Of a stretch of DNA of 6,808 nt, positions 1-5,011 are shown piece after piece. Within the stretch, counting starts at the first letter, position 1, and each line of letters starts with the position of its first letter. A model generated the notes under the pieces. It was not told where the DNA came from. It saw only the letters and a program-made list of their open reading frames with translations, and ran no database searches. The translations under genes and the position numbers were made by a program. The DNA is from Pseudomonadota bacterium (GTDB taxonomy: Bacteria > Pseudomonadota > Alphaproteobacteria > Rhizobiales > Xanthobacteraceae): contig JAEYVN010000527.1 of assembly GCA_023431725.1 (NCBI GenBank), forward strand, positions 1-6,808, written 5' to 3'.

Positions 1-17
1 ATTTTGGTCGGGCGTAT

Positions 18-224
18 ATGCCAAACGAACTCACGAAGAAGGATATCGACGTGGTTCGGACCGAAGTGGAAGCTCTGCAGAGAAAACTGCTCCACTTCGA
101 AGCGAAGTCGAGTAGGCAGTCCGATGCGGCAGCTTCTCCTCCGCCTACGACGCCCCCGCCCCTGGCAACTCCGCTACAGGCCGCTCCCGCGCCTGTGTCC
201 CCGAGCGAGCCGCGAAATCCGTAG
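18..224 (+). CDS. Small hypothetical protein, possible coiled-coil start and proline-rich tail
   Basis: This is a 68-residue open frame that I do not recognise. Residues 4-30 are charged and heptad-like (KKDIDVVRTEVEALQRKLL), consistent with a short amphipathic helix or coiled coil. Residues 38-68 are rich in Pro, Ala and Ser (PPPTTPPPLATP). There is no signal peptide or membrane segment. Only 17 bases precede the ATG in the window, and they show no clear Shine-Dalgarno sequence, so the start is uncertain. An overlapping frame that starts with TTG at position 4 reads as low-complexity Arg-rich protein and is probably a shadow. The helical N-terminus argues for a real gene; the short length and weak ribosome-binding site argue against it. 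Confidence 0.4.
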   Translation: MPNELTKKDIDVVRTEVEALQRKLLHFEAKSSRQSDAAASPPPTTPPPLATPLQAAPAPVSPSEPRNP

Positions 225-285
225 TGGAATGTGAAACGACCGCGCGCCGAAAGTCAGTGGATTTTTTGGAAGTCACGAGGATCGC

Positions 286-360
286 TGGTGCTGCCGGACA
301 GGATTGAACTGTCGACCTCTTCATTACCAATGAAGTGCTCTACCACTGAGCTACGGCAGC
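286..360 (-). tRNA. tRNA-Thr (anticodon GGT)
   Basis: Read on the minus strand this folds into a complete 75-nt cloverleaf. It has a perfect 7-bp acceptor stem (GCTGCCG/CGGCAGC), D-arm GCTC/GAGC, anticodon stem CTTCA/TGAAG with loop TTGGTAA, 5-nt variable loop AGGTC, T-stem GACAG/CTGTC with loop TTCAATC, discriminator A and an encoded CCA end. The anticodon GGT (plus-strand 326-328) decodes Thr ACC and ACU codons. No copy of the tRNA 3' end occurs elsewhere in the window, so nothing suggests use as an integration site here. A GACAAT box at 368-373 (minus) could be a -10 element, but I see no matching -35. Confidence 0.97.
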
Positions 361-432
361 GTGTCCGATTGTCCGGGGTTCCGGGGCGTTCGGATCGTGC
401 GGCCGACGGCGACGGTTGAGTCGGTATCGGCG

Positions 433-463
433 CGCCCGGCGGGTTAATAGCCGCCGCCGGGTG
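433..463 (-). terminator. GC-rich hairpin downstream of the small exported-protein gene
   Basis: CCCGGCGG (435-442) pairs with CCGCCGGG (454-461) around an 11-nt loop. The stem extends by a G-T pair and a C-G pair to 433/463. It lies 35-65 nt past the stop of the minus-strand gene at 498-737 and before the tRNA. There is no T-tract on the minus strand, so it is a stable hairpin and possible RNA 3' end, not a classical intrinsic terminator. Confidence 0.35.
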
Positions 464-497
464 GCCGGGCAAGCGCATTCCGAGATGAAATCGCGCC

Positions 498-737
498 TTA
501 CCAGGGGCCACGCTTGTCGCAATCGCGGGCAAACGGGCGCTGACTGCAATCCTGGCCGTAGCTCGGGGCCGTGACGGCGCCAAAAGCGCCGCGCGCGTCG
601 TAGGGAAGGACGCGGACGGCGCCCGGGCGCGGGGCCTCGTACCTGTGACCGGAATGGTTCCGGGTGGCTGCCAATGCGCCGGTGGCGCTGGATACGACCA
701 GGGCGGTGGCGATGGCAAATCCGATTGCAGTGCGCAT
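498..737 (-). CDS. Small exported protein of unknown function, two cysteines
   Basis: This encodes 79 residues. The open frame extends upstream to 881, but the ATG at 737 is chosen because AGGAGA (743-748) sits 5 nt before it and because a clean signal peptide starts there. Residues 1-23 have Arg2, a hydrophobic core (AIGFAIATALVVSSATGA) and an ALA cleavage motif at 21-23. The mature part of about 56 residues is polar, with Pro, Gly, Arg and Tyr (HRYEAPRPGAVRVLPYD), and carries Cys64 and Cys73 near the C-terminus, which could form a periplasmic disulfide. I do not recognise a named family. Small signal-peptide proteins of this kind are common and mostly uncharacterised in Bradyrhizobium relatives. 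It stands alone, between the tRNA-Thr gene and a repeat-bearing gap. Confidence 0.75.
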   Translation of the reverse strand: MRTAIGFAIATALVVSSATGALAATRNHSGHRYEAPRPGAVRVLPYDARGAFGAVTAPSYGQDCSQRPFARDCDKRGPW

Positions 738-893
738 GGGTCTCTCCTGTTGGGGATGACCGCAAACTAGGTCCGCAACCGTGCGCCCGCCGTGTCGATC
801 TTGTGGTGGATGGTCCTGTCTTGCGGGGAATCCTGCGGCAAAGTCAGGACGGGAGGTCGCCGACTGGTTTCCGGGCGCCACCGCCTCTCCTTG

Positions 894-939
894 GAGGCTC
901 TTGTCGGAAGCTCTTGTCAGAAGCTCTTGCCCGAAGCCC
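894..939 (+). repeat. 13-bp tandem repeat, three units plus a partial fourth
   Basis: Successive 13-nt units are gaggctcttgtcg (894-906), gaagctcttgtca (907-919) and gaagctcttgccc (920-932), followed by gaagccc (933-939). The unit length is not a multiple of three and no convincing gene spans it, so it looks non-coding. It lies 22-68 nt upstream of the start of the small charged protein at 962, probably in its leader or promoter region. Confidence 0.75.
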
Positions 940-961
940 GTTTTTGCGGCTTTGTCTCCGC

Positions 962-1144
962 ATGTCCGGACCCGCGAGAACCCCGCCGAAAGAGACGGAG
1001 AAAGAACGCCTCGCCAGGGCGTTGCGCGACAATCTCAAGCGTCGCAAGGCGCAGGCGCGCGAGCGGGCTTCCGAGTCGGTCGAAAGGACAGCGGATGGTC
1101 CTGCTGCTCCCGGATTGAGTGGTAACACTGACCGCGCGGGCTGA
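962..1144 (+). CDS. Small, highly charged conserved-type protein upstream of murA
   Basis: This encodes 60 residues with no signal peptide, membrane segment or cysteine. Residues 11-38 form a strongly charged predicted helix (ETEKERLARALRDNLKRRKA), with a basic cluster KRRKAQARER at 26-35. The tail at 39-60 is disordered-looking, rich in Gly, Ala and Pro. From memory, short proteins with an 'RLAxALRxNLKRRKAQ' core are common just before murA in Hyphomicrobiales, usually annotated hypothetical; this should be confirmed by search. The ATG at 962 is the natural start for this core, although no good Shine-Dalgarno precedes it. The frame stays open further upstream, but that part encodes repeat-derived sequence. 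It ends 99 bp before murA on the same strand and might share its transcript. The basic helix could bind nucleic acid or acidic lipid, but nothing in the sequence proves this. Confidence 0.6.
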   Translation: MSGPARTPPKETEKERLARALRDNLKRRKAQARERASESVERTADGPAAPGLSGNTDRAG

Positions 1145-1157
1145 TTTCGACCATATT
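1128..1157 (+). promoter_or_regulatory. Possible sigma-70-like promoter for murA
   Basis: CTGACC (1128-1133) and CATATT (1152-1157) are separated by 18 bp. Each matches the consensus at about four of six positions. The site overlaps the 3' end of the small charged gene and would start transcription about 80 nt before murA. It is a visual match only. Confidence 0.22.
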
Positions 1158-1195
1158 CCGCCCTCATGGGGCAGGGTGTAGGCTGACTGGCTGGT

Positions 1196-1217
1196 TGCCG
1201 CGGGGGGTCTTGCGGCA
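1196..1217 (+). other. Hairpin with G6 tract in the murA leader
   Basis: TGCCGC (1196-1201) pairs with GCGGCA (1212-1217). The 10-nt loop begins with six G residues (1202-1207). It lies 16 nt before the murA ribosome-binding site, and no family of regulatory RNA is recognised. Confidence 0.3.
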
Positions 1218-1243
1218 CGTCCGGCTTTATTTGGAGGGGCGCA

Positions 1244-2533
1244 ATGGATCGTATTCGGATTACCGGCGGACGGCCGCTGGAAGGCGTCATCCCGATTTCC
1301 GGTGCCAAGAACGCGACGCTGCCGTTGATGATCGCCAGTCTTCTCACCGAAGACATGCTGATCCTCGAAAACGTGCCGCATCTCGCCGACGTGGTGCAGC
1401 TTCAGCGCATTCTCAACAATCACGGCGTCGATGTGATGCTGTCGGGCAAGCGCGCCGGCGACGGCGAGCATGCCGGCCAGACGGTGAAGATCTCCGCCGC
1501 CAACATCGTCGATACGACCGCGCCCTATGAACTCGTCTCGAAAATGCGGGCGAGCTTCTGGGTGATCGCGCCGCTGCTCGCGCGCATGGGCGAGGCGAAG
1601 GTGTCGCTGCCCGGCGGTTGCGCGATCGGCACGCGGCCGGTCGATCTGCTCATCATGGCGATGGAGCAACTCGGCGCGACCATCGATATCGACAGTGGCT
1701 ATGCGGTGGCGCGGGCGCCGAAAGGGCTACGCGGCGGCGAAATCAATTTCCCCAAGGTGACGGTCGGCGGCACGCATGTGGCGATCATGGCCGCGGCGCT
1801 TGCCCAGGGCACGACCGTGATCGACAACGCGGCGCAGGAGCCCGAGGTCAAGGACCTGGCCGATTGCCTGATCAAGATGGGCGCGAAGATCTCCGGCGCC
1901 GGCACCGCGCGGATCGAGATCGAGGGCGTTTCGCGGCTTGGCCCGGCACGGCATAACGTCGTGCCCGATCGCATCGAGACCGGCACCTATGCGATGGCGG
2001 TGGCGATGACCGGCGGCGATGTGCTGCTGCAGGGCGCGCGGCCGGAATTGCTGCAATCGACGCTCGATGTGCTGGAGCAGGTCGGCGCGAAAGTCACGGT
2101 GACCAATGAAGGCGTGCGGGTCGCGCGCAATGGCACGGGTCTGCAGCCGGTCGAAGTCACGACCGAACCCTTCCCCGGTTTCCCGACCGACATGCAGGCG
2201 CAATTGATGGCGCTGATGACCATGGCCAAGGGCACCTCGCGCATCACCGAAACGATCTTTGAAAACCGCTTCATGCACGTGCAGGAGCTGGCGCGGCTCG
2301 GCGCCAAGATCTCGCTCGATGGCCAGTCGGCGGTGATCGAAGGGGTCGATCGTTTGCGCGGCGCGCCGGTGATGGCGACCGATCTGCGCGCCTCGGTGTC
2401 GCTGGTGATCGCGGCGCTCGCGGCCGAAGGCGAGACGGTGGTCAACCGCGTCTATCATCTCGATCGCGGCTTCGAGCGGCTTGAGGAAAAGCTCGGGGCT
2501 TGCGGCGGCCTTGTCGAACGGATCAGCGGTTAA
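1244..2533 (+). CDS. murA: UDP-N-acetylglucosamine 1-carboxyvinyltransferase (MurA)
   Basis: This cytoplasmic enzyme transfers enolpyruvate from phosphoenolpyruvate to UDP-GlcNAc, the first committed step of peptidoglycan synthesis and the target of fosfomycin. The 429-residue protein has the full length of the family (about 420-430). Visible landmarks are SGAKNA with Lys22 and Asn23; the mobile loop [13 protein letters not shown] with catalytic Cys126 (Cys115 in E. coli), so fosfomycin sensitivity at this residue is expected; FPTDMQAQ with Asp316, the presumed general base (Asp305 in E. coli); ATDLRAS with Asp380 and Arg382; and [11 protein letters not shown] with Arg408. The two-domain inside-out alpha/beta barrel repeat is consistent with the length. 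A strong ribosome-binding site, GGAGG (1233-1237), lies 6 nt before the ATG. A long hairpin follows the stop. Nothing appears truncated or altered. Confidence 0.98.
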   Translation: MDRIRITGGRPLEGVIPISGAKNATLPLMIASLLTEDMLILENVPHLADVVQLQRILNNHGVDVMLSGKRAGDGEHAGQTVKISAANIVDTTAPYELVSKMRASFWVIAPLLARMGEAKVSLPGGCAIGTRPVDLLIMAMEQLGATIDIDSGYAVARAPKGLRGGEINFPKVTVGGTHVAIMAAALAQGTTVIDNAAQEPEVKDLADCLIKMGAKISGAGTARIEIEGVSRLGPARHNVVPDRIETGTYAMAVAMTGGDVLLQGARPELLQSTLDVLEQVGAKVTVTNEGVRVARNGTGLQPVEVTTEPFPGFPTDMQAQLMALMTMAKGTSRITETIFENRFMHVQELARLGAKISLDGQSAVIEGVDRLRGAPVMATDLRASVSLVIAALAAEGETVVNRVYHLDRGFERLEEKLGACGGLVERISG

Positions 2534-2539
2534 AGCAGC

Positions 2540-2566
2540 GCCGGCTTTGACGGGGTCGAAGCCGGC
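2540..2566 (+). terminator. Strong hairpin between convergent murA and SemiSWEET genes
   Basis: GCCGGCTTTGAC (2540-2551) pairs with GTCGAAGCCGGC (2555-2566) across a GGG loop, giving a 12-bp stem with one T-G wobble. It begins 7 nt after the murA stop. The only nearby T-run (2576-2579) is about 10 nt downstream, so intrinsic termination may be imperfect. The position between two convergent genes suits a bidirectional barrier. Confidence 0.65.
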
Positions 2567-2608
2567 ACGCCAGCCTTTTGCCTGACGCGCTTTTCATCGC
2601 GCGAAACG

Positions 2609-2872
2609 CTATCCATAGCGAAGCTTGAGAACCATCAGGCTCAAGGCCAACATCAGACCGGCCGCGTTCGCTATTATGATCACGCTATCGGACTGCAGGA
2701 TGCCGTAGATCACCCACAGGGTGAGACCGCCGGTGAGAATCAATGTCATCCCCAGTGACAGGTCGCGGGTTTCGCGCGAACGCCAGGCTTTCATCACCTG
2801 CGGGATGTTGGCCGCGGTTGTCAGCGCAGCGGCGAGGAAGCCAATCCATGTCGTCAAAGACCACGTCCACAT
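2609..2872 (-). CDS. SemiSWEET-type sugar transporter (PQ-loop / MtN3-saliva family)
   Basis: This encodes an 87-residue inner-membrane protein, the normal size of a bacterial SemiSWEET, which has one three-helix bundle and works as a homodimer for passive sugar movement. Predicted membrane segments lie at about 5-25, 40-59 and 63-83. The first contains the PQ signature NIPQV (Pro24, Gln25), followed by the cytoplasmic loop KAWRSRETRDLSLGM. Trp53 in TLWVIYGIL and Asn69 in IIIANAAG correspond to the conserved pocket Trp and Asn of the family. The C-terminus LKLRYG is also typical. Substrate cannot be read from sequence; characterised members move glucose or sucrose. The ATG at 2872 is the only sensible start, although the preceding bases (AACGGACCC) give a weak ribosome-binding site. 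It converges on murA and diverges from the DUF2948 gene. Confidence 0.92.
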   Translation of the reverse strand: MWTWSLTTWIGFLAAALTTAANIPQVMKAWRSRETRDLSLGMTLILTGGLTLWVIYGILQSDSVIIIANAAGLMLALSLMVLKLRYG

Positions 2873-2876
2873 GGGT

Positions 2877-2886
2877 CCGTTAACGG
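2877..2886. promoter_or_regulatory. Perfect 10-bp palindrome just upstream of the SemiSWEET gene
   Basis: CCGTTAACGG is a perfect palindrome that begins 5 bp before the SemiSWEET start codon, in the divergent gap shared with DUF2948. It could be an operator half-pair or chance. No second copy was seen in the window. Confidence 0.2.
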
Positions 2887-2934
2887 TTCGTCACTGTGGC
2901 CGTTCCCTCGCTGGATTTGCCGGTATTTGCCCCC

Positions 2935-2963
2935 TTGCGGCACAGGAAATGCTTGCCTAACTA
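2935..2963 (+). promoter_or_regulatory. Possible promoter for the DUF2948 gene
   Basis: TTGCGG (2935-2940) and TAACTA (2958-2963) are separated by exactly 17 bp. In the rhizobial style (CTTGAC-N17-CTATAT) this reads CTTGCG-N17-CTAACT. Transcription would start about 40 nt before the DUF2948 ATG. The boxes are degenerate, and the support is mainly the spacing and position. Confidence 0.28.
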
Positions 2964-3010
2964 GCTTGCAGGGCAATTTCAGACAAAAGACCGACCCAGA
3001 AGGCCGCGTC

Positions 3011-3481
3011 ATGGATATGTTGAAACTCATCGCGCTTGACAGCGAGGACTTGGAAATCGTGTCTGCGCATCTTCAGGATGCCGTGGTCAGGGTGGGTGAG
3101 GTGCTGTGGCGGCCGAATGAAAACCGGCTCGTGATCGCGCTGAACCGCTTCGATTGGGAAGCGGCGGTGGCCGAGACGCCGGCCTGGCAGCGCCGCCGCG
3201 CCGCCTTGCGCTTCGACCGCGTCCTGTCCTGCAAGTGCCGCGGTCTTGATTGTTCTGCGAAGGATCAACTGCTCAACCTGCTCGCCATCGAATTCAGCCA
3301 GACGGATGCGCCCGGCGGCGTCGTTACGCTCGCCTTCTCCGGCGGCGGTGCCTTGCGGCTCGAGGTCGAGTGCATCGAGGCGGAGGCCGTCGATCTCGGT
3401 CCGGTCTGGCAGGCGCCGGCCTGTCCCGATCATCAGGTCGTCGAAAGCGCACCGCGCGACGGCAAGACGCTGCAAGCCTGA
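3011..3481 (+). CDS. DUF2948 family protein
   Basis: This encodes 156 residues, a typical length for this alphaproteobacterial family of unknown function. Recognisable family stretches are LKLIALDSEDLEIVSAHLQD near the start, NRLVIALNRFDWE at about 38-50, RRRAALRFDRVL at about 61-72, LLNLLAIEF at about 88-96, GGVVTLAFSGGGALRLEVEC at about 102-121 and EAVDLGPVW at about 125-133. It looks soluble and cytoplasmic, with no signal peptide. The open frame continues upstream to 2927, but the ATG at 3011 is preferred because AGAAGG (2998-3003) lies 7 nt before it and family proteins begin at this point. In many Hyphomicrobiales it sits between murA and hisD. Here a SemiSWEET gene separates it from murA and hisD does not follow. 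Its last codons and stop lie inside a tandem repeat. Confidence 0.9.
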   Translation: MDMLKLIALDSEDLEIVSAHLQDAVVRVGEVLWRPNENRLVIALNRFDWEAAVAETPAWQRRRAALRFDRVLSCKCRGLDCSAKDQLLNLLAIEFSQTDAPGGVVTLAFSGGGALRLEVECIEAEAVDLGPVWQAPACPDHQVVESAPRDGKTLQA

Positions 3482-3537
3482 AGAAGACGCTGCAAGCCTG
3501 AAGACTTTCCAAGCCTGAAGTCTTTCCAAGTCAGAAG
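3464..3537 (+). repeat. Tandem repeats over the DUF2948 stop codon
   Basis: A 20-bp unit, AAGACGCTGCAAGCCTGAAG, occurs twice without mismatch (3464-3483 and 3484-3503). Two related 17-bp units follow: ACTTTCCAAGCCTGAAG (3504-3520) and TCTTTCCAAGTCAGAAG (3521-3537). Three units share CAAGCCTGAAG, so the DUF2948 ending 'Gln-Ala-stop' is copied two more times downstream in other frames. The pattern suggests slipped-strand duplication. Confidence 0.85.
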
Positions 3538-3545
3538 ACACCCAC

Positions 3546-3573
3546 GGGTCATAGCCATTTGGCTATGTCACCC
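3546..3573 (+). terminator. Hairpin after DUF2948, candidate terminator
   Basis: CATAGCC (3550-3556) and GGCTATG (3561-3567) form a perfect 7-bp stem with an ATTT loop. It extends by GGGT (3546-3549) and ACCC (3570-3573) across a 2-nt bulge. The sequence that follows is TAAAAATTGC, without a U-tract, so factor-independent termination is not assured. It lies 65 nt past the stop codon. Confidence 0.5.
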
Positions 3574-3615
3574 TAAAAATTGCTCATTTTACTTGCCCGC
3601 CCCGTTACGATTTCC

Positions 3616-3642
3616 ATCCGGATCAGTGACTTCTATCCGGAT
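3616..3642. promoter_or_regulatory. Pair of ATCCGGAT palindromes, possible operator
   Basis: Two identical 8-bp palindromes ATCCGGAT lie at 3616-3623 and 3635-3642, 19 bp apart centre to centre. A partial third copy, ATCCGGA, is at 3740-3746. They sit in the upstream region of the TTT receptor gene, just after an AT-richer stretch with a TACGAT box (3607-3612) that could be a -10 element. The arrangement resembles paired regulator sites, but no regulator gene is in the window. Confidence 0.35.
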
Positions 3643-3763
3643 GACGTCCCCGTGGTCTTGAATCATCTCCTGCAAAGTCTGAAGCTGGCGATGCGCGTAT
3701 TGCGCCGTGGAATGTCGCGCCATCGTCGGTCGAGGTATCATCCGGAACGGCACTACATGCGCG

Positions 3764-3785
3764 GTCCGGGACCCAAGTCCCGGAC
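3764..3785. repeat. Perfect 9-bp inverted repeat GTCCGGGAC-CCAA-GTCCCGGAC
   Basis: GTCCGGGAC (3764-3772) and GTCCCGGAC (3777-3785) flank a CCAA loop. The arms match the ends of the longer palindromes after the TTT gene: TCCGGGAC is the right end and GTCCCGGA the left end of the 4883-4925 element. It therefore resembles the junction of two such elements, or a trimmed copy. It lies about 100 bp upstream of the TTT receptor start. Confidence 0.6.
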
Positions 3786-3886
3786 GAACGGGTCTCTGTC
3801 GGGCAAGTCTCTGACGACCGAGGCGCGTTCAAAAACCACAACAAACGCGCAGTAAGCGCGGGTGACGTGAAAATGGGAGGATTATC

Positions 3887-4867
3887 ATGGGCGCCGCTTG
3901 CGCACGTTTCGTTGTAACCATCAGTGCCTTGTCGCTTGCTGCTTTCATGCCTCTGGAGGCGAAGGCGCAGGACAGTTCATCCGTCATCAGGATCGTCGTC
4001 GCGTCAGCGCCGGGAGGAATTCTCGATCCCTATGCGCGCATCGTTGGCGACCACATGTCGAAGACGCTGGGCCGCACGATCATCATCGAGAACAAGCCCG
4101 GCGCCGGCGGCGTGGTCGGTACGCAATATGTCGTCGATCAGCCGGCTGATGGAACGATGATGTGGGTCGGCACCCAGGCGATGACCGAGATCAATCCGGC
4201 GATCCACAAGAACCTGCGCTGGAAGATCGATGACCTTGTTCCGATCGTGAAGGGCGTCGAAGCGCCGCTCGTTCTGGCGGTGCATCCCAGCGTGCCGGCA
4301 AAAGATCTCAAGGAACTGGTGGCCTGGGTCAAGGCCAATCCGGGGAAGCTTGGCTACGCGTCATTCAGCCCCGGCACACCGTCAGCCTTTCTCGGCCATC
4401 AGTTGAACAAGCATTTCGGGCTCGATCTGAATCATATCGTCTACAAGGGCTCCGGTCCGCAGACGAGCGACATGGTCGCCGGCCACGCGCTGATCGGCTT
4501 CATGCAGCTTGGTAACGCCATTCCCTACATCAAGTCCGGCAAGCTCAATGCGATCGCGACGACAAGCCCGCAGCGCACGCGCTTCCTGCCGGACGTGCCG
4601 ACCTTTGCCGAACTCGGTCATGACGATTTCACCGCGATGGTGTGGTTCGGCCTGCTGGCAAAGAAGGGTACGCCGCAGCCGGCTCTCGACGCTTTCATCG
4701 ATGCCGCAAAGAAGGCGCATGTCGATCCGGACGTGAAGAGCAAGTTCGAGGTTCAGGGCATGGAAGCGGTCGGCATCACCGGCTCCGACAAGCTGATGGC
4801 CGACATCAAGACCCAGATCGAACGCTGGCGGAAGATCGCCGACGAAACCGGCTTCAAGGTGGACTAA
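3887..4867 (+). CDS. Tripartite tricarboxylate transporter (TTT) substrate-binding protein, Bug/TctC family
   Basis: This encodes 326 residues, the usual length for Bug periplasmic binding proteins, which capture small carboxylates or related compounds for a TctA/TctB membrane unit. Residues 1-27 are a signal peptide with core FVVTISALSLAAFMPL and an AKA cleavage motif at 25-27. Family marks are IRIVVASAPGGILDPYAR with Asp47 in the ligand loop, the hallmark ENKPGAGGVVGTQYV (68-82), PADGTMMWVG (86-95), a region typical of the family at YASFSPGTPSAFLG (157-170), and LPDVPTFAELG (234-244). GGGAGG (3875-3880) lies 6 nt before the ATG. No TctA or TctB gene is present, so this is an orphan receptor, as is common where Bug genes have multiplied. 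The substrate cannot be told from sequence. It converges on a sulfatase gene, with two palindromes between them. Confidence 0.93.
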   Translation: MGAACARFVVTISALSLAAFMPLEAKAQDSSSVIRIVVASAPGGILDPYARIVGDHMSKTLGRTIIIENKPGAGGVVGTQYVVDQPADGTMMWVGTQAMTEINPAIHKNLRWKIDDLVPIVKGVEAPLVLAVHPSVPAKDLKELVAWVKANPGKLGYASFSPGTPSAFLGHQLNKHFGLDLNHIVYKGSGPQTSDMVAGHALIGFMQLGNAIPYIKSGKLNAIATTSPQRTRFLPDVPTFAELGHDDFTAMVWFGLLAKKGTPQPALDAFIDAAKKAHVDPDVKSKFEVQGMEAVGITGSDKLMADIKTQIERWRKIADETGFKVD

Positions 4868-4882
4868 ACGCCACGCTCTCGT

Positions 4883-4925
4883 GTCCCGGATGCACCGCAT
4901 CGGGACGATGCGCTGCGTCCGGGAC
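4883..4925. repeat. REP-like palindrome A after the TTT gene
   Basis: This is a 43-nt imperfect hairpin. GTCCCGGA (4883-4890) pairs perfectly with TCCGGGAC (4918-4925). The inner arms TGCACCGCATC and GATGCGCTGCG pair with one mismatch and one wobble, giving a stem of about 19 positions around a GGGAC loop. It starts 15 nt after the TTT stop. It resembles GTCCCGG-ended intergenic palindromes I recall from Bradyrhizobium relatives, and it may protect or end the mRNA. Confidence 0.7.
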
Positions 4926-4951
4926 CTACTCGAAAATATGATCTCAGCTGG

Positions 4952-5007
4952 GTCCCGGTTCTGCGGCGCGGCACGCCGATTCGCTTGTGCTGCGCCGCGC
5001 CCGGGAC
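4952..5007. repeat. REP-like palindrome B beside the sulfatase stop
   Basis: GTCCCGG (4952-4958) pairs with CCGGGAC (5001-5007). An inner 12-bp stem GCGGCGCGGCAC/GTGCTGCGCCGC, with one G-T pair, closes a 12-nt loop, and a short internal loop separates the two stems. It ends 4 nt from the sulfatase stop codon, so on the minus strand it is positioned as a 3' end hairpin. It has the same termini as element A but a different core. Confidence 0.7.
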
Positions 5008-5011
5008 ACCG

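Larger units (their letters stand above)
3482..3886. other. 405-bp gene-poor gap between DUF2948 and the TTT receptor gene
   Basis: No convincing gene is present. The stretch holds the tail of the tandem repeats, a hairpin at 3546-3573, an AT-richer segment at about 3574-3600, two ATCCGGAT palindromes and a perfect inverted repeat at 3764-3785. A 91-residue frame starting with TTG at 3580 has no ribosome-binding site and reads as Arg/Ser-rich low complexity. No HisD-like remnant was recognised in any frame. Confidence 0.6.

Noticed and set aside
286..360. tRNA-Thr as an attachment site for an integrated element
   Set aside because: No second copy of the tRNA 3' end, integrase or mobility gene is in the window.
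340..765. 141-residue minus-strand frame overlapping the small exported gene and the tRNA
   Set aside because: It runs into the tRNA-Thr and reads as Arg/Pro-rich low complexity. The 498-737 frame has a ribosome-binding site and signal peptide instead.
674..961. Upstream extension of the 962-1144 frame
   Set aside because: The frame is open, but it is antisense to the exported-protein start region and passes through the 13-bp repeats. It encodes no helix-like or conserved sequence, so ATG 962 was kept.
917..1669. 250-residue minus-strand open frame across the start of murA
   Set aside because: It lies antisense to murA and the small charged gene. The translation is rich in Arg, His and Asp, typical of the shadow frame of a GC-rich gene, and has no family features.
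1727..2458. 243-residue minus-strand open frame inside murA
   Set aside because: It is antisense to intact, well-conserved murA codons. The protein is His/Arg/Asp-rich with no motif.
3464..3537. CRISPR-like array
   Set aside because: The units are adjacent without unique spacers and are only 17-20 bp long, so they are simple tandem duplications.
3580..3855. 91-residue plus-strand frame in the gap before the TTT gene
   Set aside because: It has a TTG start, no Shine-Dalgarno and low-complexity Arg/Ser content, and overlaps the palindromes and inverted repeat. No HisD or transposase similarity was seen.
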